This document shows, in pieces, positions 1 to 11,224 of a stretch of 64,000 nucleotides of DNA. The translations under genes and the position numbers were made by a program. The notes beneath the pieces are model-generated. The model was not told the DNA's origin and made no database searches. It saw only the letters and a list, made by a program, of their open reading frames with translations. Each line of letters starts with the position of its first letter. Position 1 is the stretch's first letter. This stretch comes from Maniola hyperantus (lineage: Eukaryota > Arthropoda > Insecta > Lepidoptera > Nymphalidae), in NCBI RefSeq assembly GCF_902806685.2, contig NC_048563.1, positions 806,001 to 870,000 on the forward strand, written 5' to 3'.

Positions 1-328
1 CCGGATGGCACTAGATGTTACGATTTAACACAATGTACATTAGCATCGAACAATTACTGTTCTAACTATATCACAATCACCGAATTAAATATCACGATTA
101 AGAAACTACCTACCTATCTCAAAGAATAATAATTAGCTAAGCTATAATCTGATACTTAATTAATTTAACGCGAGAGAAAATTGTGAACGTCAACAAAATT
201 CGTGCGTGTCAAAGTCCAACTCTGACAACTAAAATAAAGATGGCTACCTTCCGTAGAGTAAAGCTCATACGTTTCTTTTCACGGAGTGTACATACAGTAA
301 GAACTCTTTCAATATCGACCCTCCAATA
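1..328 (-). repeat. Left long terminal repeat (partial) of LTR-like element 1
   Basis: These 328 bases recur at 4008-4335 and I see no difference between the copies. In both, the shared sequence stops after CTCCAATA. Read on the minus strand this is the start of the downstream LTR; its other end lies outside the window. Apparent identity of the two repeats implies a recent insertion. Confidence 0.8.
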
Positions 329-720
329 CGGCCATTCTGACATGCGACCGTCCTCGGGCGCTAGTATGTATCAAGCACAAACATTTTATAAACGTCAGAA
401 CATCCGCTCGTTCATCCTGACAATCAGCACAAGCACACAAACCACATATTCTAAAGCATGCATATCACAACCATTACAAATAAAACAAGCATGACACAAC
501 TAAAGCATAGCCCAACTTTATCCATAGTAGCAACTTCTAAAACACACTGCACCATTTGCCATAATAGACTCACCGCTCATAATTATGTCTCATAAAACCC
601 GAACTCCAGCAGTACCCCGCTACTGATCCTATCACCTGTTCCAAACACCCACCACACTATACACCAAGCTAACTCCCCTCAGCTGAAACGGCCACGCCGC
701 CGTCCATCCATTATCGGAAC

Positions 721-907
721 AGCCACCTCGCCGTTTATCATCTAAATGGCCACCTCGCCTTTTAGACAACTCCCTTTTTTTCAAAACAGCCACCTCGCCG
801 TTTATCATCTAAATGGCCACCTCGCCTTTTAGACAACCCCCTTTTTTTTCAAAACAGCCACCTCGCCGTTTATCATCTAAATGGCCACCTCGCCGTTTAG
901 ACAACCC
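721..907. repeat. Tandem repeat, about 67 bp x 2.8
   Basis: Units start at 721, 788 and 856. Each carries two GCCACCTCGCC motifs separated by a TTTATCATCTAAAT spacer and ends in a T run. A degenerate preceding unit is visible from about 688. Confidence 0.85.
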
Positions 908-1579
908 ATTTTTATAAATCAAATATTCTTTAACGTCGCAATAGCACTTTTCCAAAAGCAATTCACTAAGCTCTTCCTTATACACATCCAAACTCATCCT
1001 TTTGAGGTCAATCGGCAGCTTATTGTTCATTTTTTTTTTACAGCCATAGCGCAAACGCTTTTCATGCATGTACCACTGTGACATTCTGAAATGCATAGCT
1101 CGTGCGTGCATCCAACCGACCCACTCATCTTTACCTCATAATCTCGTTGGAAATATTTTTGACATCTCCTAATAAATACGCCCATATCCTCTATGCTCAT
1201 ACATCACAGTGGAAGGACCCCCCACGCATACACAAATTCGTCCAATTCAGCACACACACCTAATGTGCACCCTCAAATTAGAGTTCCTGTTGCAAATTAT
1301 TCCCAAAAACTTTAACTCATCAACCCTCTCCATCGTCGCATGATCATGAACTGCATCATTTTAGTTTTATTTAAGCGCACTTCCAAGTCATTATTACTAA
1401 TTCAATTAATTATCCTCCAAAGCGCCGTTCAATTCCCATTCCTACATTCCTTCAACATTATTCTATCATCTGCAAACAATACACAACGAACAATGGTCGC
1501 TATCGTAATGTCACCAATACAAGTTACAAAAAGAAAACAAATATTCCGGCGAATTTAAAAACCTCCTCCGTTTTTGAAG

Positions 1580-2640
1580 TCAGTTCAAACGGAAGGATTC
1601 TAATACACCACACATACCATACACTCTGAGGTACCCCCCGCTTATCACATTCCAGTGGAGATTCGTACACCCTTTGGTATTATTTTTCATTCTAGCAATC
1701 CCAGCGCACATTTTCAGTCCATTCAAATACGACTCTATCCATTCATAAGCTCTTCTTGCAACACCATATCCATCTAATTTATCCAATAATATTTTATGAT
1801 TCACAAAGTCAAAAGCCTTAGTCACATCCAGAAAAATAATAGCAATAGGTACCCTGTCATTCAGGCTATCATTATCTATTCCACTTAAACAGAAACAATC
1901 CTCGACAGTGGAGCTGTCATTGCAAAAACCAAATCGTTCATCCACGAGCACACCATTGGCATCGAATTTTTTTTTTGAGACGTTTCACCATTACCTTTCC
2001 AATCATTCCCGCTAATATTGGCACCAATGTTATAGGACGGTGCCACATCAATCGCCTTTTTTTTGAACACGGGCTACAGGAATGGTAACTATAGAAATTT
2101 TTAAGTTGCTAGGAAAAACCCCTTATTCAAACGACTGATTCACTATGTCTGCAAATACACTGCATAGGCGAATAGCGCACTCCTCTACAGAGCCAGTCCT
2201 CATCTCATCTTAGCCCAGCTTCAGTGTCACTCGGTGACTCTATTATACCAAAAATCCCTTCAGTCAACCATACCGTTTTATTATTACAATTATCCACTTT
2301 CACCTTCTTAGAGTGTAAACACAGCACATAGAAAAGTTATACAACATCATGAAAGGAATCAAATGCCTCGCCGACGCTTTCCGAATATTCGAAAATGTAA
2401 GAGACAAGATAAATTTCATGAATAAAATTATTTCGTATTATCCCCGTTGTAGTCCCTCCCATATTAAGACCATGCAGACCTATATCGCACTTTTTTTTTC
2501 AACCCTTACTGCCAATGCCCAAGTAGCATCATGATCTGAGAGTGCTAGATAGTCAATCTCAGCAGCTGAAAACATCAGACCACTAGCTATTAAATTAGTT
2601 GACAACCGTGCTGGGACATCACACTCCCAATGCTATAACC
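1580..2640 (-). pseudogene. Decayed non-LTR (LINE) endonuclease/reverse transcriptase
   Basis: Minus-strand translation in several frames gives a LINE ORF2 order. Near 2500-2620 is an endonuclease end with the SDHDA motif typical of APE-type LINE endonucleases. Near 2050-2190 is the segment leading into the RT domain. At 1580-1951 an open stretch contains FLDVTKAFDFVNHKILL and WIESYL, the RT core around the first catalytic aspartate. Frames change between blocks and stops intervene, so it is a pseudogene. The motifs favour a CR1/jockey-like clade. It does not belong to an LTR polyprotein, so it is probably a captured or inserted fragment. Confidence 0.75.
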
Positions 2641-3079
2641 ATTTAGTAAGGAAACCAAGTAGTTTGGAACCCTCGTAGCCTTAGCTCCAAGCTTACGCAA
2701 TTCACCATCACCACCATACCACATAACTCCAACAACTGACAGTCAAAATTGTAAATTAACTAAACTTAACTATTTTGAATAAATGATTCGAGTTTGAGTT
2801 TAACTCCATTAAATCACGGCCACTTTCACCACTCCTTAGCGCATCTCTACACAAAATAATCCTTCTTTCTTTCTCTTTTTATTCAAAACACACAAAAGTA
2901 AATCCAGCTTTTCAAGAAAGACCACGTGTGGGTATTAAAATTGAAAACATGTCTTGCACAAATAAATAAATATTAAAAAAAAAAAAAAAAAACTTGTAAT
3001 TTTTTTTTTTTTTTTAAACAAAGCTAGTGTTGCAATGATTTTCAAAAATGTGGGCATAAATCGTGTATCCCACTTCTGA

Positions 3080-4335
3080 TGTCGGAGAACAGGAGGATGG
3101 CTGATAATTATTATTCATCTTTAGCCGACATCAGAAGGTAGTAATTAATAAGTAGGTACTTTAATCCATGTTCTTTACAAATAGTTCTCAGTAACGTATC
3201 GCACATGGAAACCATCAACGTAACACAACCAGATCACCCTAACCTAACCCTACCTATGGTCGCCTCCAACCACCCCTCACAGCGACCCCTCACCTCACTC
3301 TAAACTAGCTAACCTAAGCTAAACACTACATCGTGTGATTAGGGCGCAATTGCTATTGCAACCTCTCAATCAAGTCACGACCTACTCCGTTATCTAATCA
3401 TCTCAAGGTAATCAATCACAACTTCATGAACGCTCTTAAAAGGATCATTGCATCGACTCTCTTACGATCTAAACCAGATATATAATTGACTTCTCATTAC
3501 TAATTCAGAATATCGCAATAGCTCTACCTTCTCCACTCTGTGCACATCTGCATACAGAACACCATAGCATCGTGCGCCACACGCGCCACGACTACTATCC
3601 ACCCAAATAAGCGATCACAACAGAAACCAGGTAGAATGTAAGCTATTCGATCTCATGGGCAACTCATTGTCTAATCCATTTCAACATTACAAGAGAGTCA
3701 TCAATGATTCTTTACCAACCGGGTTATACGATTCTAAAGCGGGTACCTACTATCAAAGTTAACTTCAAGTTACTATCACACTAAACTATCACTTCAAACT
3801 AATCATTATCTCAACTGCCGGTATATCTCCAATTACACTAAATCACTAGCGTCTGCAGAAATAACCTTAACGGATGTCCTTATAATAATCTATCCACTGA
3901 GCCAAACGTTAACTCACGAATTACTCTAATATTCACCAATAATTAGTATTCCATATTCGTCAAACAACTACGCGAACATTATTAATAGTGCTTTGCAGAC
4001 AAAGTCACCGGATGGCACTAGATGTTACGATTTAACACAATGTACATTAGCATCGAACAATTACTGTTCTAACTATATCACAATCACCGAATTAAATATC
4101 ACGATTAAGAAACTACCTACCTATCTCAAAGAATAATAATTAGCTAAGCTATAATCTGATACTTAATTAATTTAACGCGAGAGAAAATTGTGAACGTCAA
4201 CAAAATTCGTGCGTGTCAAAGTCCAACTCTGACAACTAAAATAAAGATGGCTACCTTCCGTAGAGTAAAGCTCATACGTTTCTTTTCACGGAGTGTACAT
4301 ACAGTAAGAACTCTTTCAATATCGACCCTCCAATA
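3080..4335 (-). repeat. Right long terminal repeat of LTR-like element 1
   Basis: I place the left limit at 3080, directly after the primer-site-like sequence, so the repeat is about 1,256 bp. On the minus strand it begins TATTGG and ends GACA. Bases 4008-4335 match 1-328. A 13-bp perfect inverted repeat (3073-3085 with 3125-3137) straddles the limit. The element lies in a Helitron-like sequence that resumes at 4336. Confidence 0.7.
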
Positions 4336-4635
4336 TATATATCAATTCACAGCCTAAACCGCTGTTCCTAGAGACATGAAATTTAGAGGGTGTGTTCTTT
4401 GTAAACAGTAGGTATCTACTAAGAAAGGATTTTTCGAAATTCTACTCCTAAGTGGGTTAGATAGGGGATGAAAGTTTGTTTGAAAGTCCGTCATTTTTCG
4501 AATTATTTGCATTAAAATTGGTATTTGGATTTTCGGTCACAAATGAAGAAATACGAGTTCCAGGATTTTTGGAAATTCAACCCCCACCTCTATTTTCTAA
4601 ATTCTACCCGAGCGAAGCCGGGGCGGGTCAGCTAG
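4336..4635 (+). mobile_element. Helitron-like element HLE-B, 5' truncated
   Basis: Matches 22510-23074 and 28020-28528 in this window, including the CACAGCCTAAACCGCTG block, and ends GCGGGTCAGCTAG. The 5' part is missing where LTR-like element 1 adjoins it. A CTAG end after a hairpin fits Helitron termini. Confidence 0.75.
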
Positions 4636-4860
4636 AGCTGATGCCCGCGACTTCGTCCGCGTGGATTTACATTTATCAAAATCCCGCGGGAACTCTTTGA
4701 TTTTCCGGGATAAAAAGTAGCCTATGTGTTAATCCAGGGTATAATCTATTTCCATTCCAAATTTCATCCAAATCCGTTCAGCCGTTTTTGCGTGACTGGG
4801 TAACAAACCTCCAAACATCCACACTTCCACATTTATAAACTTATTACTAGGACTAGGATA
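4636..4860 (-). mobile_element. Helitron-like element HLE-C
   Basis: Begins on the plus strand with the reversed 3' end AGCTGATGCCCGCG and carries the TTTTCCGGGATAAAAAGTAG block shared with 61069-61270. It abuts the CTAG end of the preceding HLE-B. The outer third is divergent. Confidence 0.65.
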
Positions 4861-5157
4861 TGTTTTGTTTACCCGAATTGACAGACAGACAACGATGTGG
4901 TCCTAGAAAGGGTCCTTTTTCGTTGTCTGGTGCGGAACCCTAAAAAACGTTTAATATTATATTGAAGCACAAAAAATGTCTGTTATAGATTCCTTTGTGT
5001 AAAAAAAGTCTTGAATATTAAAGCGCAAATTGTTAACAAAAAAATTATACTAACAGCATGGTTTCGGAGTTTCGGGAAAATATAATGAAAAGTAAATGTT
5101 TGTATGTAGGTACTTACTACAAAGCGGAGTCCAAAAAATATATAATTGCTTTAATTT

Positions 5158-5745
5158 TTAGGGTCCCGTACCTCAAAAGGAAAAACGGAACCCTTATATA
5201 TATATTTTATTTTTATTTTGTTTATTTGAAAGTAATCAACAGCGTAAATACATAATTATTATTTAAATTTAAATCTAGGTATAACAGAAGGCCCAAAAGA
5301 GATATATAGGATCACTTTGTTGTCTGTCTGTCTGTCTGTCCGTCTGTCTGTCAAGAAACCTACAGGGTACTTCCCGTTGACCTAGAATCATGAAATTTGG
5401 CAGGTAGGTAGGTCTTATAGCAGACATTAGGGGAAAAATCTGAAAACCGTGAATTTGTGGTTACATCACACACAAAAAATTAATTGTGGTCATGAACTAA
5501 AATTAGTATTTTCAATATTTGAAGTAAGAATTCTTTTTGTATTGAAATAAATAGTCGACTTTGAAGTAAGATAACTATATCAAATGGGGTATCATATGAA
5601 AGGGCTTTATCTGTGCATTCTAAAACAGATTTTTATTAATTTTTAAGCATCATAGTTTTTGAATTATTCGTGCAAAATATCGAAAAAATAGGACTTTTGT
5701 ACGGAACCCTCATTGCGCGAGCCTGACTCGTACTTGGCCGGTTTT
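5158..5745 (+). repeat. Interspersed repeat R, interrupted
   Basis: R is a family seen at least a dozen times here. One end reads GGTTCCGTACCTCAAAAGG and forms a hairpin with ACGGAACCC; a (GTCT)n run follows; the other end reads GACTCGCACTTGGCCGG. About 105 bp of AT-rich sequence interrupts this copy near 5200-5307. No coding capacity; class unknown. Confidence 0.8.
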
Positions 5746-5799
5746 CTTTACGGTATATCCCTACATACAGACTACATCTACGTACGTACTAATCGAAAT

Positions 5800-5926
5800 T
5801 TTTTATGCTCGCGACTTCGTCCGCGTGGACTACACATGTTTCAAACCCCTATTTCACCTCCTCAGGGGTTGAATTTTCAAAATTACTTTCTTAGCGGATG
5901 CCTACGTCATAATAGCTATCTGCATG
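5800..5926 (-). mobile_element. Helitron-like element HLE-A, split by a SINE
   Basis: Contains the GCGACTTCGTCCGCGTGG terminal hairpin and the GCGGATGCCTACGTCATAA block of HLE-A. The sequence breaks after CTGCATGC and resumes at 6269 (TCAGTCCGATCCGTCC) beyond SINE-C, ending near 6318. Confidence 0.8.
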
Positions 5927-6266
5927 CTACGACCTCCCTGGCGCAGTGGTGAGCGCTGTGGTCTTATTAGTGGGAGGTCCCGGGTTCGATTCCTGGCAGG
6001 GGTTTGGAATTTTATAATTTCTAAATTTCTGGTCTGGTCTGGTGGGAGGCTGCGGCCGTGGCTAGTTACCACCCTACCGGCAAAGCCGTGCCGCCAAGCG
6101 ATTTAGCGTTCCGGTACGATGCCGTGTAGAAACCAAAGGGGTATGGGTTTAATAAAAACTGCCATACCCCTTCCAGGTTAGCCCGCTATCATCTTAGACT
6201 GCATCATCACTTGCCACCAGGTGAGGTTGCAGTCAAGGGCTAACTTGTATCTGAATTTAAAAAAAA
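5927..6266 (+). mobile_element. SINE-C, tRNA-derived, near full length
   Basis: The head CCTCCCTGGCGCAGTGGT and the later GGTCCCGGGTTCGATTCC are polymerase III A- and B-box-like motifs of a tRNA-derived promoter. The body contains TGGTCTGGTCTGGTGGGAGG and ends with an A run. It is inserted in HLE-A, with ATGC on both sides as a possible short duplication. Further copies lie at 55064, 59638 and 63070. Confidence 0.85.
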
Positions 6267-6317
6267 ATGCCTCAGTCCGATCCGTCCAGTAGTTTGAGCT
6301 GATAGATCAGTCAGCTT

Positions 6318-6400
6318 TTCTCAGCAGTGAGTTTCTTGCTAGTTCTTCTCGGTAGGAAAGGCATTCCGAATCAGTGGTAGATGCATCTGACGATTATATA
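6318..6400 (+). repeat. LINE 3' tail fragment
   Basis: Carries the GAGTTTCTTGCT...TTCTCGGTAGGAAAGGCATT module that ends the CR1-like LINE family seen in fuller form at 24404-24870. Confidence 0.7.
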
Positions 6401-7124
6401 TATAAGTCAAAGGAAAGGTGTCACAACCCTCAGTAATGAGGAACTAACACAGAGAGAGACGGGTACAGTAAAGCTAGACTGAATTTCGCAGGTAAGGCTA
6501 AAATTTCTATCTGAATTAATATAAATAAGATGCAGTGAGCCGGCGAGCTGCTGTTTGAGCTCCTTTAGTGATGTGCCGCTGAACTATCGATATTAATCAG
6601 TACCCTTATTATAAACCAGTAGGGTGCGTGGGTGAGCATGCAGCGTTGCTTTTTCAAAATGTGGACTTTATTCGCCATGCATTTCCTATGGAATAATAAA
6701 TTCCGCCATCTTGAATTTTTTTCCTATTCATCGAGTAGACATTTAGATCCTGATCATCTTTTGCGAAGAAACTACTCTTCCATCTTTTATACTCTCCGAG
6801 ATAGACACCGACGAAGTCTGTATGGCGGCCATCTTTTTTTCGCCATTTTGAATTTTTTTTCAGCTCATTGGCAATTGGATGACGTTTCGAATGACATTTG
6901 CTCGAGCACCTCCCACCTATCTTCAATACCTTAAGCGTGCTCTTCATCCGTCTCCGAAATCCTCAATCATCAGCTCTCTCCTTATTTTTGTTCTGAATGA
7001 ATTTTTGTCTTCTATACGAATATATTAGTAAAAAAAAATTGTTTCATACAAAAATGTTCAGGAGAGGTGATCAATGAGTGAGTCAGTCAGTCAATCAGTG
7101 AATCAGCACAAGTAGCTATATATA
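6400..7124. other. Unclassified stretch
   Basis: No gene or recognised repeat. Two diverged copies of a CGCCAT(C/T)TTGAATTTTTTT motif occur near 6704 and 6840. A short GTCA run at 7078-7105 resembles a Helitron-like 5' region. Confidence 0.5.
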
Positions 7125-7456
7125 TTAATGCGAAAGTGTGTTTGTTTGTTGGTTAATTGGTTTGTTGGTTTGCCCTTCAATCACGTCGCAACGGTGCAAC
7201 GGATTGACGTGATTTTTGCATGGGTATAGATAAAGACCTCTAGAGAGTGACATAAGCTACATTTTATCCCGGAAAACCAAAGAGTTCCTACGGGATTTTT
7301 AAAAACCTAATTCCATGCGGACGAAGTCGCGGTCTTCAGCTGGTCATATCGATAAGTCAATATCCCGGAAAACCAAAGAGTTCCTACGGGATTTTTAAAA
7401 ACCTAATTCCATGCGGACGAAGTCGCGGGCTTCAGCTGGTCATATCGATAAGTCAA
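7125..7456 (+). mobile_element. Helitron-like HLE-C with duplicated 3' end
   Basis: Contains GCGAAAGTGTGTTTGTTTG, the CGTCGCAACGG block and the TTTATCCCGGAAAA block, and ends TTCAGCTG. The last ~96 bp occur twice, period 96 (the ATCCCGG motif at 7266 and 7362), including a TGGTCATATCGATAAGTCAA spacer. Confidence 0.75.
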
Positions 7457-7512
7457 CAAGTACATTTAAATCGTGTGGATGGCTTTAAACTAGCAAGTAT
7501 ATGGAATCCACT

Positions 7513-7680
7513 GAGATCAACCTCCCAATTGTGTAAGAATAACCATTTCATGGCTATCGCAATCGTCAAGAATTCTGCCCTTTGATTGGCTGTGAAAAAA
7601 TGTAAACAGCGAATCAACCAATCAAATGGCAGAATTTCTTGACGATTGCGATATTCTTACACAATTGGGGGGCTGATCAC
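7513..7680. mobile_element. Fold-back MITE, about 165 bp
   Basis: The halves are inverted copies: GATCAACCTCCCAATTGTG on the left matches the reverse complement on the right with two mismatches, and the pairing continues through TCGCAATCGTCAAGAA and TTTGATTGG with a short central loop. Confidence 0.8.
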
Positions 7681-7682
7681 CT

Positions 7683-7790
7683 AGCTGGTCTGATCTGCTG
7701 GAAGGCTGCGGCCGTGGCCAGTTAACACCATACCGGCAAACCCGTGCTGCTAAGCATTAGGAATTCCGGTACGATGCCGTGCACAGATCG
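7683..7790 (+). mobile_element. SINE-C body fragment
   Basis: Diverged GGCTGCGGCCGTGGCCAGTT...TTCCGGTACGATGCCGTG segment without the tRNA-like head. Confidence 0.7.
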
Positions 7791-8585
7791 ATAACCGATA
7801 AATAGTTTTAATAATACAAATGGTACCGTTCGTTGTCTTTCTCTAAACAAAATTTAGAGTATCTGCATCCTTTTCTATTTAACAATGCTAAAAAGGGACA
7901 GAACATGAACTTTACATTTAAAGACTCTAAATTTTAGTGCACGCTACAAAGGAGATCGCCCGTGAACGGGCCCTCTTTTGTGGCGTCGTGTCAAAACTTA
8001 AATTCATTTTTTTTAAATGTGTCATTTATTTACGATTATGTTTTATAACGACTTTTTTTCACTCTATTATTGAAAATATCCACAATTACAGTTAGAATCG
8101 TAAACATGCATTTATTTTGAAGAAGTATTAATTAAATATAACCTCAATATCAGCAATATAAAAAATAAGATTTCTTTATAACCAGGGTGAATAAATAGAA
8201 ATCGTTTGCAGAATATAAAAAGTTAATTATTTGTCTACAAAATAAAATTAAAACCATGGTGACATAACAATTATATTAGGGGGGGCCCAAAGCTCCTAAA
8301 AAAATGGGCAATCTCTTTTAAACAGTAGGCTCGCGACTGTGCGCTAAAATCACGGGTTTTACCATCTAAAAATTAAATATAAAAGTGTCAAACTGCGTCT
8401 GTCCTTTTCATATTACATTAGCAAGAAGAGGATGCGATTACTCTAAAATTAGGTTGTGCTCAGAATCAGTACCAACCCTTTCCAAGCTAGCCCGCTTCCA
8501 TCTTGGATATCTTGATGGAATAAAAAAATATCGATAATTCAATAAGGTACCTACCTAAGTATAGTGTAAAATTGGTGATTTACAT
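7791..8585. other. No gene recognised
   Basis: AT-rich sequence. An imperfect inverted pair (AAATTTAGAGT near 7851, ACTCTAAATTTTAG near 7924) shares a motif with 41480-41520. Nothing else can be named. Confidence 0.45.
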
Positions 8586-8589
8586 GTTA

Positions 8590-8715
8590 GGCAAACCAGG
8601 GCCAGTGGTAGACAAAGGTGTGTAAAGTCTGCCAATCCGCACTGAGCCAGCGTGGCAGACTTTGGCCTATACCCTTCTCATTCTGAGAGGAGACGCGTGC
8701 TAAGTAGTGAGTTGC
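8590..8715 (+). mobile_element. SINE-B body fragment
   Basis: Matches the GTCTGCCAATCCGCACT...CTCATTCTGAGAGGAGAC part of SINE-B, diverged and lacking the head. Confidence 0.7.
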
Positions 8716-9194
8716 TAATAAAAGCTGGTTGATGCTGAAGGTAACCATTCCGAATGTTCCATAGAAGTTTCGCTTCAATTAAACTATTTTTATCGATATC
8801 TATAAAAAATTCCTCACACCATCACTATCCCATTTGAACTTTGCGTTAACTATCTCTTTAGTACGTACATCACTTACCTCTGACACCGTTGTAAGCCTTT
8901 CGAACGATATTCACCTCTATTCCTTGAAGCATAGAGATCTAAATCGAATACAAAAAGTTGTATATCATGTGGTAATGAATTATATTCAAATATTTGGTTC
9001 ACGCTATTTTCGCTCTTATATCAGTTGTTATTAGGGTGGTTATCCTGTGCACTATATACAGTAATGGGTTGTATTATAAAATATTACTATTCAACTAATC
9101 TTGATACAAAGTTTGTCTATTTATGTTTGACTATAGAGTAATCTTAGTTATTTTAACGACCTTAAAAATAAGAGGTCATCATCAGAGGTCGTCA

Positions 9195-9385
9195 GGCATC
9201 ATCTAAATGATGATGATTGACTCATCTCAACCCATACTGAGAACGAGTCTCCTCTTGGAATGAGAAAGGTTTAGGCCATAGTCCAACACGCTGCGCTGGC
9301 CAAGTGCAGATTGGTAGACTTCACGCCTTTGGTAACCTTTGAAAACATTATGAAGAACTTTCAAGTATGCAAGGTTCTTCACGAC
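9195..9385 (-). mobile_element. SINE-B fragment
   Basis: Reverse orientation SINE-B body (GGCCAAGTGCAGATTGGTAGAC, then AACATTATGAAGAA). A truncated HLE-A with GACT repeats follows at 9388-9500. Confidence 0.7.
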
Positions 9386-9387
9386 AC

Positions 9388-9500
9388 ATAAAACGAAAAC
9401 GTGACTGACTGACTGATCTATCAACGCACAGCTCAGACTACTGGATGGATCAGGCTGAAATTTGGCATCTAGATAGCTATTATGACGTAGACATCTGAAG
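9388..9500 (+). mobile_element. Helitron-like HLE-A, 5' portion
   Basis: GTGACTGACTGACTGATC followed by TCAACGCACAGCTCA and AAATTTGGCAT, then loss of similarity. Confidence 0.7.
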
Positions 9501-9714
9501 AAGATAGTAGTAGTTTTTGGTAGAAGTTAAATTTCTACCAAAAATACTAAAAATAAATTCTAAAGTAAACAAATTGAAAGTCGTTAAAATTTTAAAAAGT
9601 AGAAAAAAAAAGTTTCGATGAAGTTGGGAAAACTTAGCATTGTGTATAAAGCCTTGGTGGGTGGATTTAAGGCGCATATACACATGCCAACTTTCCTGTC
9701 CAATTTAGGTCGAC

Positions 9715-9832
9715 CATCATGATCATGATCAACCCACCGCCAGTTCACAGCAGAACACGGGTCTTCTCGCAGAGTGAGAAGGGTTTGGCCATAGTCTACC
9801 ACGCTGGCCATGTGCGGATTGGTAGACTTTTA
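9715..9832 (-). mobile_element. SINE-B tail fragment
   Basis: Starts with an ATCATGATCATGATCAACCC tail and continues into the reversed SINE-B body, ending near the CCATGTGCGGATTGG block. Confidence 0.7.
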
Positions 9833-9927
9833 GGTCGACGGCCAACATTTTCTCATGTCTAATTTTACGGTGACCGAGCAATTCACAACAACTGTCGATG
9901 TTGAACATGAAGTTAGCAATCACATTC

Positions 9928-10105
9928 GCTTTTTTTTTATAAAGAATATTAGCCATGTTAAATGACTAATATTCCTCTTTCCTCTCCAACTAAGCGTCAA
10001 GCTTGTGCTAGGAGTAGGTACGACAATAGTGCAACGGGCGGGGCTTGAACCGTCGATCTTTTGGTTTTCAGTCCACTCCTTTACCGGTTGAGCTATTGAG
10101 GCTCT
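9928..10105 (-). mobile_element. SINE-A, tRNA-derived
   Basis: On the minus strand it begins GAGCCTCAATAGCTCAACC with an A-box-like head, has a GGTTCAAGCCCCGCC B-box-like element, and ends in AATATTCTTTATAA plus an A run. Copies at 13700, 16278, 29607, 44793 and 52437. Confidence 0.8.
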
Positions 10106-10286
10106 CTTAGAGAACTAAATTAGAAGATACGTTCGCGTTGGTGTGACAAGTCGGGACATCTACAGAGGCGTTATGTTCAGACTGAGGCTCTGTTTGTTAA
10201 CAACTTGACCTGGTTCAGTTCTAGCGCATATTTTTGCTAACTTTCTAAAGAACTGACCACTCAGTCTTAGTCACAGAGCTACTACT

Positions 10287-10345
10287 ATGGATATCATCAT
10301 CATCATCATCATCATCATCGTGGAGACCGATAGACGTCCACGGCT
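10287..10345 (-). mobile_element. RTE-type LINE 3' terminus
   Basis: An (ATC)n run followed by CCGATAGACGTCCACGGCTGG. The same pairing occurs at 16593 and 25093 downstream of an RT C-terminus. Short trinucleotide tails are typical of RTE-clade LINEs. Confidence 0.65.
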
Positions 10346-10541
10346 GGACATACGTACCTTGCACGCACTGTGTGTGTCTGTCTGTCTGCTAGCTTTTCAC
10401 GGCTCAACCGTTCAACCGATTTTATTGAAATTTGGTACAGAGATAGTTTGTATCCATAGGCTACTTTCATCCCGGAAAATTGAAGAGTTCCCACAGGATT
10501 TTCAAAAACTCCACGCGGGCGAAGTTGCGGGCATCAGCTAG
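10346..10541 (+). mobile_element. Helitron-like HLE-C
   Basis: GTGTGTCTGTCTGTCTGC start, TTTTGAAATTTGGTACAGAG-type core, CATCCCGGAAAAT block and CATCAGCTAG end. Confidence 0.75.
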
Positions 10542-10544
10542 TGG

Positions 10545-10770
10545 AAAATAATGATGTGGCTCTTAGGCCACGCGCGCCATGGGACGCGTTTACCTAGAAG
10601 ATGCCTATTCACTCTTGTTTTAAAGATACCCGGGTTGTAATTGGTAGGAAACACATATCGTGGAAGAGTATTCCAAGCCTTACGTATTGAGAAATGATGA
10701 CGCAAAACGTTTCGTGCGTGTAGATGGGATGTCGACGACATAAGGATTGAAACTCGCCCTGCGTCTAAAC
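10545..10770 (-). pseudogene. C-terminal end of a LINE ORF2
   Basis: A minus-strand frame of 67 codons contains KAWNTLPRYVF and NPGIFKTRVNRHLLGKR. This tryptophan-rich end with a FKxRVNRxL motif is typical of the C-terminus of arthropod LINE reverse transcriptases. The rest of the element is absent. Clade uncertain. Confidence 0.6.
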
Positions 10771-10973
10771 ATATAAATATAGCTAGATAGACCTACCTTT
10801 CGGTGCTGTCATCGTAGCAGTGCCATTGCTGACTGATATTACGGGGGTGACCTGAAACAGACAGAAATACATAAATTTATTATACTAGAATACACTACTA
10901 TGTACATAGTGATCTTGCTACGTACTACGAAAGTAACAACTAACGCTATCTATATTCTATATCTGAATATAAA

Positions 10974-11215
10974 TGATAAAAGAGCGTGGATTTGACCTGC
11001 AGCTCGTTCCAGCAACGCACAAGACTGCAAATACTATTTTATACATGGCATAATCTTGTACCTATATCAAATATCTGAAAAGAGCAACCGCCGAGTTTCT
11101 TGCTGGTTCTTCTCGGTAGGAAAGGCATTCCGAACCAGTGGTAGATGCATCCGACTATTCGTAAGTACTTGTAAAAGTTTATACGAACAAAAAAGATTTT
11201 TATTTATTTATTTAT
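10974..11215 (+). repeat. 3' end of a CR1-like LINE
   Basis: Starts GATAAAAGAGCGTGGATTTG and runs through the CCGCCGAGTTTCTTGCTGG module to an AT-rich tail. In the fuller copy at 24404 this lies downstream of the RT C-terminus, so it is LINE 3' UTR. Confidence 0.75.
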
Positions 11216-11224
11216 CTATATAAA

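Larger units (their letters stand above)
329..3079 (-). mobile_element. Internal region of LTR-like element 1
   Basis: About 2.75 kb lies between the two repeats. I see no gag, protease, integrase or envelope frame. It holds a three-unit tandem repeat (721-907), a decayed LINE reverse transcriptase (1580-2640), and A and T homopolymer runs near 2975-3015. At its right edge (3067-3079) the minus strand reads TCAGAAGTGGGAT, which matches the complement of an insect tRNA-Leu 3' end and is placed like a primer binding site. No polypurine tract is evident at the other edge. It looks non-autonomous. Confidence 0.6.

Noticed and set aside
809..1111. 100-codon minus-strand frame as a gag-like protein
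   Set aside because: Half of it is translation of the 67-bp tandem repeat; no zinc knuckle or other gag motif is present.
1..4335. Endogenous retrovirus
   Set aside because: No gag, protease, integrase or envelope sequence is seen; the only RT is of LINE type.
6632..6947. Overlapping 100- and 97-codon frames
   Set aside because: Antisense shadows of each other over low-complexity T/A-rich DNA, with no recognisable domain.
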